From: Lachnospiraceae bacterium UBA4380
GTDB taxonomy: Bacteria > Bacillota > Clostridia > Lachnospirales > Lachnospiraceae
DNA length: 61,449 bases
Direction: 5' to 3'
Assembly (NCBI GenBank): GCA_002390025.1
Contig: DGRU01000103.1
Coordinates: forward strand, 1 to 61,449
The position numbers and the translations under genes were made by a program. Within the stretch, counting starts at the first letter, position 1. Each line of letters starts with the position of its first letter. Under the pieces are notes generated by a model. That model was not told the origin of the DNA, did not search any database, and worked only from the letters and a program-made list of their open reading frames with translations. Positions 38,998 to 46,545 of this stretch are shown here, one piece after another.

Positions 38998-39213
38998 ATG
39001 TTGCGTAAATATTATACTGTGTATCGCAAGAAAGACGATGAGATTATTGCACAAGGCACATCAAAAGAATGCGCAGAGCAAATGAACAGACCACTAACGT
39101 CTTTTTATAGTTGTGTCAGTAAAAATAGGCTTGGGAGGGTTAATACATACGATATCTTGGTTGAAGAATTGGGTGATATTGAAGATGAATTCAATGAAAA
39201 ATCTCTCGAATAA
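38998..39213 (+). CDS. Small hypothetical protein upstream of the methyltransferase
   Basis: A 71-residue protein (MLRKYYTVYRKKDDEIIAQG, then TSKECAEQMNRPLTSFYSCV). The start at 38998 has GGGAG at 7 bases. The pattern of a short beta hairpin followed by two helices is common in small Firmicutes proteins that may bind DNA. It is not an obvious XRE-type controller, so I do not call it the C protein of the R-M system, though its place would allow a control role. Confidence 0.62.
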   Translation: MLRKYYTVYRKKDDEIIAQGTSKECAEQMNRPLTSFYSCVSKNRLGRVNTYDILVEELGDIEDEFNEKSLE

Positions 39214-39257
39214 CTGTTAATATTATATTATATCGTGGCCGGAGGAAATAGTAATAT

Positions 39258-40412
39258 ATGTTTTCAACTGTAGATTTGTTTGCTGGAGCTGGTGGAATAA
39301 CAGAAGGCTTCAGAATGCAAGGTGATTTTAAGTGTGTATGCGCAACTGACTTTGACGAAGAGGCAAGGCACACTTTTACTTATAACCACCCAGAAGTACC
39401 ATTTATTCTCAAAGACATAAAAGAACTGGAACCTGAAGAAATACTCGAGATGATTCCTGGAACTGATAAAACAGTAGATGTAATAACAGGAGGCCCCCCA
39501 TGTCAGGGATTCAGCTTGCTTGGGCCAAGACTTGCAGATGATCCGAGAAACCAATTATTTAAGGAATACATTCGTATCGCCAACGTTCTCCAGCCAAAAG
39601 TTATTTTCTTCGAAAACGTATACGGGATAATGACTATGCAAAAAGGAAAGGTTGTAGAGGCGATACTCAACTCCTTTGCTGACATTGGATACCGATGCGA
39701 GTATAAACTTGTAAATGCAGCTGACTATGGAGTTCCTCAAGCACGGCCTCGCTTTGTACTTATTGGCGTAAGAGACTCTAATGTCAGCATTTCATTTCCT
39801 CAACCAACGCACGGGAAAATTGGCGAATTTACTCAATTAAACATGTTTCATGATGCATTATTACCATATGTAACTGTTGATGATGCTCTCTCCGATCTAC
39901 CTAAGTTGAAACCGGGTGAAGGCTCTGAAGAACAAGAGCATACCCAGGAATATCTAAATGAGTATCAAAAAAGTAGACGTGGAGTAAGAAGCCCAGGAAT
40001 GCTCTATTGCCATAGAGCAATCAACCATTCTGAAAAAATACAAACTCGTTACGCTCTCATACCACAGGGTTTCACAAGCAAAGTATTGCCTCCAGAGATG
40101 AACAACAAAAAGAACAACTTATACCGACTAAAGGGTGATGAGCCTGCAAGAACGATAACCTGTTGTTTCAGAATGGATCTGATACATCCGCATCTTAACC
40201 GAGGACTTACCACACGAGAAGCCGCCCGTCTTCAATCTTTTGACGATGATTATCGCTTTTTTGGTAACTTGACCAGAAAAGCAAAGTTCCTAACACAAGA
40301 TGATCAGGTTGGGAATGCCGTACCACCGCTTCTCGCATATGCTTTTGCAAAACACATCAAAGATTATATTTTGCCACAATTTGAAGACGAAAGGAGTAAG
40401 TCCAATGGCTAA
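39258..40412 (+). CDS. C5-cytosine DNA methyltransferase of a type II R-M system
   Basis: A 384-residue m5C methyltransferase. Motif I DLFAGAGGITEGF at 6-18, motif IV GGPPCQGFS with Cys82, ENV in motif VI, QARPRFVLIGV in motif VIII, and motifs IX/X with TTREAARLQSF and QVGNAVPPLLAYAFA. A compact target recognition region suggests one specificity. It overlaps the next gene by 8 bases. It differs from the GC-rich phage methyltransferase at 20449 in base composition and length, so it was acquired separately. The recognition sequence cannot be predicted by eye. Confidence 0.94.
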   Translation: MFSTVDLFAGAGGITEGFRMQGDFKCVCATDFDEEARHTFTYNHPEVPFILKDIKELEPEEILEMIPGTDKTVDVITGGPPCQGFSLLGPRLADDPRNQLFKEYIRIANVLQPKVIFFENVYGIMTMQKGKVVEAILNSFADIGYRCEYKLVNAADYGVPQARPRFVLIGVRDSNVSISFPQPTHGKIGEFTQLNMFHDALLPYVTVDDALSDLPKLKPGEGSEEQEHTQEYLNEYQKSRRGVRSPGMLYCHRAINHSEKIQTRYALIPQGFTSKVLPPEMNNKKNNLYRLKGDEPARTITCCFRMDLIHPHLNRGLTTREAARLQSFDDDYRFFGNLTRKAKFLTQDDQVGNAVPPLLAYAFAKHIKDYILPQFEDERSKSNG

Positions 40413-41271
40413 ATCACCATCTCATCAAATAGGAGAATTCATTGGAGATTTTTTTGAGTTAGCAATCATTAAGTACTTATCCCCCATCATAAGTAAAAAG
40501 TCCTATTATCTTGATTATAAACATCCTCGTCCCGCAAGAAAGAATAATCGTGAAGTCATTGGTGTAGACCATTACGGTAATAAACACAAGCTTGATATTG
40601 TTGTCGAAGAAGATGGATCTGAGGTTAGATTTGGTACGCCAAAGGCCTTTATAGAAATGGCTTGGCGGCGATATGTAAAGCACTCCAAAAATAAAGTTCA
40701 AGAAATAGCTGGTGCAATTCTTCCCTTAGTCGAAACACACGCAAAACATATGCCTTTTTATGCCGCTGTCTTGGCCGGAGACTTTACCGAGAATTCTATT
40801 GTTCAGCTTCGTTCTCAAGGTTTTTTTGTTTTGTATTTCAGCTATGAGGAAATATGCAAAGTGTTTGATACAGCCAAGGTTTCTATTAGATGGGAAGAAT
40901 ACACGAGCGACTCCGAACTGAAAAAGATTGCTGTAAAATTACAGGCTCTGACTGACAGAGACAAGGCTAAACTTCTTCAAACTTTTAACACCTTATATAA
41001 AGATCGGCTTGAAGAACTGTCTAACGCGCTGATAGAATCCCTTGAAACTAAAATTACGGAAGTTCTAATTGTTCCCATTCACGGTGTCCCTTACACTGTC
41101 ACATCGATTAATGACGCTGTTTTGTATATAACGAATTACGATGAATCCTCAAACAACTCCCTTCCTGTTTTACGCTATGAAATTACTGTAAGATGCAGTA
41201 ATGGGGATGAATATACTATGAAGTGTGCCGATAAGATCAGGGCAATACAGTTTTTAAGGCAATATTTATAA
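40405..41271 (+). CDS. Putative type II restriction endonuclease
   Basis: A 288-residue protein starting MAKSPSHQIGEFIGDFFELA. The likely PD-(D/E)XK core is KLDIVVEEDG (Asp64) with FIEMAWRRYVKHSKNK (Glu84 and Lys nearby) and then VQEIAGAILPLVETH. Its gene overlaps a C5 methyltransferase gene in the same direction, the usual layout of a type II R-M pair. The C-terminal 100 residues are more variable and may hold the specificity. The family assignment is by motif and context only. Confidence 0.8.
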   Translation: MAKSPSHQIGEFIGDFFELAIIKYLSPIISKKSYYLDYKHPRPARKNNREVIGVDHYGNKHKLDIVVEEDGSEVRFGTPKAFIEMAWRRYVKHSKNKVQEIAGAILPLVETHAKHMPFYAAVLAGDFTENSIVQLRSQGFFVLYFSYEEICKVFDTAKVSIRWEEYTSDSELKKIAVKLQALTDRDKAKLLQTFNTLYKDRLEELSNALIESLETKITEVLIVPIHGVPYTVTSINDAVLYITNYDESSNNSLPVLRYEITVRCSNGDEYTMKCADKIRAIQFLRQYL

Positions 41272-41291
41272 TCCCGCCCACATTTATTAAG

Positions 41292-41327
41292 CCCCAGTAA
41301 CGGTTTTCCATTTCACCGTTGCTGGGG
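41292..41327 (+). terminator. Hairpin after the restriction gene
   Basis: CCCCAGTAACGGT / ACCGTTGCTGGGG, 13 bp with one G-T pair, 20 bases after the stop codon. The T run is poor. Confidence 0.65.
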
Positions 41328-41387
41328 TTATACTAATCTATCATAACGGAAGACTCAACTATTGAAGACATATAAACAGAGTAACTA

Positions 41388-42041
41388 TTACTTAAACAAA
41401 TGAAACTCTTCCTTGACAAGACCATAGTCTAGGGCTCTATACAAATACCTAGATGCGAGGGAACTGTACGGCTTCCACTTTTGGCATCGCTTCTTGACCG
41501 CTGCTGGACTACAGTCTTCGGTCTTATACATCCATCTATAAGACCGCAAAAAAGCACCATCTTCATAGGGGAGGACATCTGGTCGCTCTAACACAAAGAG
41601 CAAATACATTTTTGCTGTCCATGAACCAATCCCGTGTATCTGCGTCAGCTTTGCTATAACCTCTTCATTTTTCATAAATTCTAATTCTCTAAAGACAATG
41701 TCACCCTCCAGAACTGCCTCGGTTATGCTTTTAATGCTACGAGCCTTCGAAGCAGATGTGCCTATTCCGCGCAAATCATCAACAGTGAGCTGCTCGATGA
41801 TTTCCGGGCAGAGGTTTCCATTACACAACTCTACCAGGCGATCAAATATCTTCTTCCCAACCTTTATGGAAAGCATCTGCTCGATAACTTCATGGATAAG
41901 AAAGCTGTATGCATCATCAACCTCCCGTTTTTCGTAGCTGATGGGACCCACCATAGAAATCACTTTTGCAAGCCGCCGATCCTTTTTACAAAGATATTGA
42001 ATTTCTGGAGAATTCATATCATAGGTTATTATTGTAGGCAT
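41388..42041 (-). CDS. HhH-GPD DNA glycosylase (AlkA-like)
   Basis: A 217-residue base-excision glycosylase. The helix-hairpin-helix is LTQIHGIGSWTAKM at 132-145, followed by YLLFVLERPDVLPYEDGAF, where Asp161 is in the place of the catalytic aspartate. It removes damaged or mismatched bases. It is convergent with the C5 methyltransferase/restriction pair and shares their AT-rich composition. A link to repair of T:G mismatches from deaminated 5-methylcytosine is possible, as for the mismatch glycosylase next to the R-M genes on the Methanothermobacter plasmid pFV1. AlkA-type alkylation repair is the alternative. Confidence 0.85.
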   Translation of the reverse strand: MPTIITYDMNSPEIQYLCKKDRRLAKVISMVGPISYEKREVDDAYSFLIHEVIEQMLSIKVGKKIFDRLVELCNGNLCPEIIEQLTVDDLRGIGTSASKARSIKSITEAVLEGDIVFRELEFMKNEEVIAKLTQIHGIGSWTAKMYLLFVLERPDVLPYEDGAFLRSYRWMYKTEDCSPAAVKKRCQKWKPYSSLASRYLYRALDYGLVKEEFHLFK

Positions 42042-42162
42042 ACTGTAACTCCACAGTCATCGTAGGTTTTCCATTTTGTCATAATCCCAATGATGTGCAA
42101 CATACATAATTTGGTATTATTACAGTATAGAAAATCCTGTCTGTTTTATCTGTTGCCCATTG

Positions 42163-42220
42163 GTTGGATTTCGACATCCAACTACACATACCCCAACTGC
42201 AAGAGTGCTGGTTGGGGTAT
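42163..42220. other. Two tandem hairpins in a non-coding gap
   Basis: Hairpin 1: GTTGGAT-TTCGAC-ATCCAAC (42163-42182). Hairpin 2: ATACCCCAAC / GTTGGGGTAT (42188-42220), extended outward by ACTACA / TGTAGT. They lie in the 344-base gap 42042-42385, which holds no gene. Possible small RNA, RNA-processing or protein-binding site. Confidence 0.6.
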
Positions 42221-42325
42221 AAGATGTAGTAGTTATATCAAATAAGAATCAAAAAATCTATACTTTCACAAGAAATGCTTTATGTGTAAAAAAATATTCA
42301 GATGATAATAATACTTGAATACGCA

Positions 42326-42365
42326 AAACGCCCCGACAACAGCATGGTGGTTGCCGGGGCATTTT
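42326..42365. terminator. Terminator after the gene at 42386
   Basis: GCCCCGACAAC / GTTGCCGGGGC with T4 on each side; works in both directions. Confidence 0.75.
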
Positions 42366-42385
42366 ATTTAATCACGGTTGAATAT

Positions 42386-42649
42386 TTACGGTTTTAAGAC
42401 CTGTTCTCTTAAAGCGATTCCGTTCACTGCTCCAAAAACAAACGCCTTGGTAGCGTAATCCGCATGGGCATCATTCAGCATATCCATAAGCTGATTAAAT
42501 TCCTTCTGCTGCGCTTCATTAAGACCTTTACGAAATTCGACCATTTTCTGGTTAATGTCAGTCTTCTGTGCCTGATATTCATCGGACAGGATATAAGGCT
42601 GTAAGGATTCTTCCATAGAATCCGCGATGCCGTTCTCTAAGGGTGTCAT
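42386..42649 (-). CDS. Small hypothetical helical protein
   Basis: An 87-residue protein (MTPLENGIADSMEESLQPYI, ending TKAFVFGAVNGIALREQVL). It resembles the small helical proteins found beside XRE repressors in Clostridia mobile elements (DUF6809-like in pattern), but the match is not certain. AAGGAG lies 8 bases before the ATG. First of two leftward genes downstream of the ATP-cone gene. Confidence 0.65.
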   Translation of the reverse strand: MTPLENGIADSMEESLQPYILSDEYQAQKTDINQKMVEFRKGLNEAQQKEFNQLMDMLNDAHADYATKAFVFGAVNGIALREQVLKP

Positions 42650-42665
42650 AGATTAACTCCTTTGC

Positions 42666-43103
42666 TCATAGTGATTCTGTCGAAAAAATAGTTGTGAAAA
42701 CCAGTTTATTAGCATCACTATCGGAGTCATCATCGGCGCTACGATCCTGGGACCGGTTCACCCAAATCTCCCGAAACACATGCGCGTGCTCCAGGAAAGA
42801 TGTAGTAAGGATTTTTACCAAGATACTAATGACGGTCGTCAGCCAGTCAACCCAATCAATCATATACGGGTCATGGGAGACAACCTTTTTGATCCGGCTC
42901 TTGATTTTGAAAAAAGTGTGGAATGCCCAATGTGCCAGCGAATGTGCTTTGCTGATTGCAATCTGCGTAAGGCTGTTGATGACTTCTTCAGCCATCTCAC
43001 TGATACCTTCCACGGCTATAAAGGCTTTTGTAATGGCATCGGTGATTTTTGTGATATCGTACTCTATGATCCTCCCTTCTCGTCTTCTTATCACATTGAC
43101 CAT
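42666..43103 (-). CDS. Orphan ATP-cone-like protein, possibly a remnant
   Basis: A 145-residue protein; start at 43103 with GGGGGTGA upstream. Residues 1-45 (MVNVIRRREGRIIEYDITKI and TDAITKAFIAVEG) match the ATP-cone that regulates ribonucleotide reductases (NrdD, NrdR) by ATP/dATP binding. The reductase itself is missing. The rest has two hydrophobic helices (VDWLTTVISILVKIL near 85-99) and an acidic end, and matches nothing I know. It is either a gene fragment joined to foreign sequence or a small nucleotide sensor. It sits between the ImmA gene and the small gene at 42386. Confidence 0.55.
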   Translation of the reverse strand: MVNVIRRREGRIIEYDITKITDAITKAFIAVEGISEMAEEVINSLTQIAISKAHSLAHWAFHTFFKIKSRIKKVVSHDPYMIDWVDWLTTVISILVKILTTSFLEHAHVFREIWVNRSQDRSADDDSDSDANKLVFTTIFSTESL

Positions 43104-43290
43104 TATTCTTCTCACCCCCTTTCATGCAGAAATGTTTTTATACAAAGAGCCAGTTATCTCAATCGAATGTACTTTCGAACATATCACAATGTTCTGTTAA
43201 AATCAATATCTCGTATATTGTAATTGTATAGACAATTAGAACTTATGATGAGATCTTGTTACCAAGGACCCACCATAAGTCCTATGTTGT

Positions 43291-43881
43291 TTATGCGGCC
43301 AAAAGATGGAACAGCTTCAAGAGCTGTATTTCGTATGGCAAATACCTGGGTGGACCGTAATAAAACCATGTCCGGAAATACTGAAATGCATAGTCAGCAA
43401 ATTGATTGGATGCTCCGAACTTGTCATAAACATCCTGTGGACATTTGCATTCAGCAGCATGCAAGAGCGGTGGCGGGCACATGGCGTACTTGGCGAAGAA
43501 ATTCGCCTCGTCTTCCTCCTGCTGTTCATTACCGGGAAGATTATCATGGTGCCCAAGAAAGATATGACCTATTTCGTGAAAAATCGTCCAACGGATGTTT
43601 CTGATACCGTGCCCTATATCATTGTAGTAGATAACATACCGATTCATTCCCGTGGCAGGGTCTTTCTCCACCCTGGAAAATCCTTCATCGCTTATCCCCA
43701 TCGCATCAAGTAATTCCTCAAGCTCAAGCGAGGAGTATGAGCGCAGAATATAATGCAGTTTCCTGGCTATCTCGAAACAGTCGATAGGGAAGGTGTCAGT
43801 TTCTGTTTCTTCGAACATGTACAGAACTTCTTGTTTGATTTCCTCATAACGGGCATCGCTTAATTTACCTCGTCGAGCCAT
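43291..43881 (-). CDS. ImmA/IrrE-family metallopeptidase
   Basis: A 196-residue peptidase with the zinc motif HEIGH (in RWTIFHEIGHIFLGHHD near 102-118) and a downstream EDEANFFAKYAM with the third ligand Glu. In ICEBs1 the homologue ImmA cuts the repressor ImmR to induce the element. It follows the XRE repressor gene by 20 bases, which supports the same role here: induction of this prophage by cleavage of its repressor. Confidence 0.93.
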   Translation of the reverse strand: MARRGKLSDARYEEIKQEVLYMFEETETDTFPIDCFEIARKLHYILRSYSSLELEELLDAMGISDEGFSRVEKDPATGMNRYVIYYNDIGHGIRNIRWTIFHEIGHIFLGHHDNLPGNEQQEEDEANFFAKYAMCPPPLLHAAECKCPQDVYDKFGASNQFADYAFQYFRTWFYYGPPRYLPYEIQLLKLFHLLAA

Positions 43882-43901
43882 TGGCAGAATCCTTTCTGGA
43901 G

Positions 43902-44222
43902 TCAGTCGACTTCAAAGAGAGCATTGACCAAATCGGCCTTTTGTTTCCGACTCCAGTTCTTGGCATTCCGAGCGATTGCACGCTGGGTGCGATAGTACAC
44001 GATCTCGGAATCCTCGTCGGCTTCTTGCCCAAGCAGGTAATCCGTAGTGGTGTGTAATGCGAGCGCAATGTTGGCAATAATTGGCCCTCTCGGGATTCTG
44101 CCGCCCTTAATATACCTGGACATACTGACTTCAGTCACACCGACCAGATCGGCCAGTTCTCTTTGCGTCATTCCATTTTTTTCGAGCAGTTCTGAGATCC
44201 TTTCTCCTAATGTGTTATTCAT
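43902..44222 (-). CDS. XRE-family repressor (CI/ImmR-like)
   Basis: A 106-residue repressor. Helix-turn-helix at 5-60 (ISELLEKNGMTQRELADLVG, EVSMSRYIKGGRIPRGP), then LHTTTDYLLGQEADED and a basic helical tail. The start at 44222 follows a weak GAGGAAAAA. It is divergent from the Cro-like gene at 44722 and followed by ImmA. A strong promoter lies 320 bases upstream, giving a long leader. It is the probable immunity repressor of the prophage. Confidence 0.9.
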   Translation of the reverse strand: MNNTLGERISELLEKNGMTQRELADLVGVTEVSMSRYIKGGRIPRGPIIANIALALHTTTDYLLGQEADEDSEIVYYRTQRAIARNAKNWSRKQKADLVNALFEVD

Positions 44223-44544
44223 ATCATTTTTCCTCTTTCTATATAGATTTGCATATGCTCTGCATGGCTCTCTTGGTTCCAGCGTTCCGGCATTAGCAGT
44301 ATATGGCTTACTTGATTCTTTTATAAGGGTTCTTTGCCTCAATACCGTCCCGTCTCACAGCGGATCCCGCCTGCGTCAGTATATGTTGAACGACCGTCCC
44401 TTCTGGTTTTCCTGTTTCAGCGCCAACTGACTTGCTCTATAGCTCACCACTTGCCCTGTGTTGTAGCACGCAAATTACTCTGCTTGGGGGTTGTAGTAAT
44501 TGTTAAATTGTAGAAGTCGAAGGATCTCTTTACTACTAACCGAA

Positions 44545-44573
44545 AGTATAACAAAACTTACCATATATGTCAA
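44545..44573 (-). promoter_or_regulatory. Strong sigma-A promoter for the repressor operon
   Basis: Minus strand TTGACA (44573-44568), 17-base spacer, TATACT (44550-44545). The leader to the repressor start is about 320 bases and holds no convincing gene. Confidence 0.8.
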
Positions 44574-44654
44574 TGCAGTTTTTACATAGCCATTAAAATT
44601 ATCCTTATGGTTAATATATGGAAAGTTTTCTCTAAAAAAGCTGTATAAACCCTA

Positions 44655-44684
44655 TTGACGAACACATCGTCAGATACTTATAAT
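44655..44684 (+). promoter_or_regulatory. Promoter for the Cro-like gene
   Basis: TTGACG (44655-44660), 18-base spacer, TATAAT (44679-44684), 38 bases before the Cro-like ATG. Divergent from the repressor promoter by about 80 bases, the usual lysis/lysogeny switch layout. The sequence ACGAACACATCGT in the spacer is a partial dyad and may be an operator. Confidence 0.75.
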
Positions 44685-44721
44685 TAAAGATATTATCCGT
44701 AATGATTGGAGGTGTTGCAGT

Positions 44722-44940
44722 ATGAATGTAAGGCTACTCAAAGCCAAGCGGGTCGAATATGGGCTCCGGCAGAAAGACCTGGCTGACTCCCTGGGCATAA
44801 CAGAAAAGACAATGAATCACAAAGAATGTAGTCGAACAAACAAGTTCAAAGCAGATGAAATGCTCACCCTCACACGGGTGTTGCATCTCACGCCTTCAGA
44901 GTTTAATAGCATTTTTTTGATAGCAACTTACCATTTTTAA
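44722..44940 (+). CDS. Small XRE-type HTH protein (Cro-like)
   Basis: A 72-residue protein, almost only a helix-turn-helix (MNVRLLKAKRVEYGLRQKDL, ADSLGITEKTMNHKECSRTN). GGAGGTG lies 8 bases upstream of the ATG. Divergent from the XRE repressor, so a Cro-type antirepressor or early regulator is the likely role. Confidence 0.82.
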   Translation: MNVRLLKAKRVEYGLRQKDLADSLGITEKTMNHKECSRTNKFKADEMLTLTRVLHLTPSEFNSIFLIATYHF

Positions 44941-44995
44941 TATAATTTATCAAAAAACTTATCCGAAAGAAAGGAGGTTGAAGCCTATCGAGGAA

Positions 44996-45139
44996 GTGCG
45001 GAACTTAGCCGGCAAGCGTGTATGCGACATAAGTGCCGACCGGAAAACCGCGGTGATTGAGATAAAGGGCTGCATTACTCGCATCACCGCTAATCCCGAT
45101 GGAACTCTGAACATCGAGAACATTACCAAAGCAGCGTAA
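44996..45139 (+). CDS. Very small hypothetical protein
   Basis: A 47-residue open frame from GTG 44996 (VRNLAGKRVCDISADRKTAV, ending LNIENITKAA). It has an antiparallel beta pattern and codon use like a real gene. AAAGGAGG ends at 44977, 18 bases before this GTG and directly adjoining an in-frame TTG at 44978; the true start is unclear and might be a rare codon in between. Similar tiny genes occur beside regulators in Clostridia elements. Confidence 0.5.
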   Translation: MRNLAGKRVCDISADRKTAVIEIKGCITRITANPDGTLNIENITKAA

Positions 45140-45177
45140 CAAAACAATATTGAGCAGAGGATCCGCCAGAACGCTCG

Positions 45178-45242
45178 ACGGCAGTGCGGAATCCATTATC
45201 CCCAAACGGGGGGATAGTGGGTTCGTACTGCCGTTTCTTTTT
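45178..45242 (+). terminator. Long strong terminator/attenuator hairpin
   Basis: Outer arms ACGGCAGT / ACTGCCGT, inner arms around TCCATTATCCCC / GGGGGATAGTGGG, with T-rich TTTCTTTTT after it. It separates the Cro-like unit from the gene at 45311. Confidence 0.82.
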
Positions 45243-45310
45243 GTCTTCTGACGGATAGATGTCGGCTCTGGCGGATTTCGCAAAACGAAATGCAAAGGAG
45301 ACGACAAATT

Positions 45311-46054
45311 ATGGCAAATAACGTTCGCATCAATCCCATTACCAATGAGCCTGATTACTTCTTCCCGATGGAAGTCACGGATGAATCTATCATCACATAT
45401 GCCAGGGAGAACGGCCTTGAGGTCGGCTGGGCGCGCCTTGGCTATCGCAATTTCCGGGCGGTCTTCGTACCCTGCCGGAAGCAGATAGAGGGGTCTCACG
45501 GAAAAATCACATTCCTGCACACTTCATCTGATTCCCAGCGCCAGATCTACCTTAATCTCATCAAGGATGAATTGAACGAGCAGGCAGATGCCAAGCAAGA
45601 TGGCAGATGCCAGATTCCCAACGGTCATGGTGGCCTCAAGAGATGCCCGTGCCGGATTGCCAATCCTGATTATACTCCGGGTAGTAATCTGCCTAAGACT
45701 ATCCCTGTCGAATGCGAAGGCTGCGTCTACGAACCCTACCGCCATGCGCATACCACTATCACAGTTTCGTGCCTTGACCAGGAAAACGAGGAGGGTGAGA
45801 TTGAGAACTTTGAGATTGCATCGCCTCCTGGGTATTATGCCGCCGACACGTACATTGAAATGAGCGACAGGTTCGTTGCCTTTGTGGAGGAGAGAAATCC
45901 CAAGCTGGCATCCCTTGCACAGCTTCTGGTCGATGAATACTCCAAGAGCGAATCCGCGAGGGAACTGAAAAAAGCGACCAGCACCGTCGGATCGCAGACA
46001 AAAAAACTCCAGGAACTCGTGACTGAATTCCTGGATAATACCCCTACCTTCTGA
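45311..46054 (+). CDS. Hypothetical protein with Cys-rich zinc-binding region
   Basis: A 247-residue protein. The start at 45311 (MANNVRINPITNEPDYFFPM) has AAAGGAG at 10 bases. A Cys/His cluster lies at about 98-150 (CQIPNGHGGLKRCPCRIANP and VECEGCVYEPYRHAH), fitting a zinc-binding site; residues 175-245 are helical. Found in lysogeny regions of Firmicutes elements by my recollection, without a known function. It ends 11 bases inside the convergent SymE-like gene. Confidence 0.68.
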   Translation: MANNVRINPITNEPDYFFPMEVTDESIITYARENGLEVGWARLGYRNFRAVFVPCRKQIEGSHGKITFLHTSSDSQRQIYLNLIKDELNEQADAKQDGRCQIPNGHGGLKRCPCRIANPDYTPGSNLPKTIPVECEGCVYEPYRHAHTTITVSCLDQENEEGEIENFEIASPPGYYAADTYIEMSDRFVAFVEERNPKLASLAQLLVDEYSKSESARELKKATSTVGSQTKKLQELVTEFLDNTPTF

Positions 46055-46274
46055 TAAGCTTACCCATCCCCGCCCCGGAGTCAGCATGGCTCTGGGGCTT
46101 TTCTTCTGTCAATGGCTTGATGGTAAGACAGTCTTTTTCGCAACAGACCTTGACGCGGCTCCCTGCCTCAAATCCAAAAGCCGACAGCCACTGCCCTTTG
46201 AGCATAATCGTAGGCGTAGGTTTGTAGTGGTATCCGCTCATCTCGTGGATCTTAAGTTCTCGTTCTGTCCTCAT
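46044..46274 (-). CDS. SymE-like toxin
   Basis: A 76-residue protein with the SymE core IMLKGQWLSAFGFEAGSRVK and VCCEKDCLTIKPL, the AbrB-like fold of the SymE family (toxin of a type I system in E. coli). The start at 46274 has GGAGG at 6 bases. Its last codons overlap the end of the convergent gene at 45311-46054, so the two transcripts are antisense at their ends. The partner antitoxin, if any, is not evident. Confidence 0.82.
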   Translation of the reverse strand: MRTERELKIHEMSGYHYKPTPTIMLKGQWLSAFGFEAGSRVKVCCEKDCLTIKPLTEEKPQSHADSGAGMGKLIRR

Positions 46275-46439
46275 ATCAGTCCTCCGTAACAAGATAACGA
46301 TTTAACTATATAACGATACCCCCGAGCAATCGTTAACAGGGTATGCAGATACTCTTAAAAAACTCATGCCGGAATAGTGCTTCCTTCTCCGGCTCTTCTG
46401 CACACAGGCGGATTCCGGGATTCGATTCTAACTGCCAAT

Positions 46440-46500
46440 CCCAGAGAGCCCTTATTCTAAGGGGTTTACAGCCGTAGCAATACCTGCATTCTGAACCCCT
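46440..46500. repeat. Inverted repeat near the element end
   Basis: AGGGGTTTACAG / CTGAACCCCT around 46458-46502, between the SymE-like gene and the comM junction. It could be a terminator for the leftward SymE unit or an arm of the attachment site. Confidence 0.45.
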
Positions 46501-46521
46501 AAAATTAATCCGTATTTACGT

Positions 46522-46545
46522 TTATGTACTGAGATTGCATGCGCC
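46522..46545. other. Putative attachment site (element / comM junction)
   Basis: The comM frame is normal up to the codons for GACN (minus strand GGC GCA TGC AAT at 46545-46534) and then diverges to CTC AGT ACA TAA. In intact proteins of this family the next residues are PCPCGYYGD. The crossover point is therefore at about 46531-46534. Confidence 0.75.

Noticed and set aside
38998..39213. C protein (controller) of the R-M system
   Set aside because: It lacks the XRE helix-turn-helix pattern of known C proteins; kept as hypothetical.
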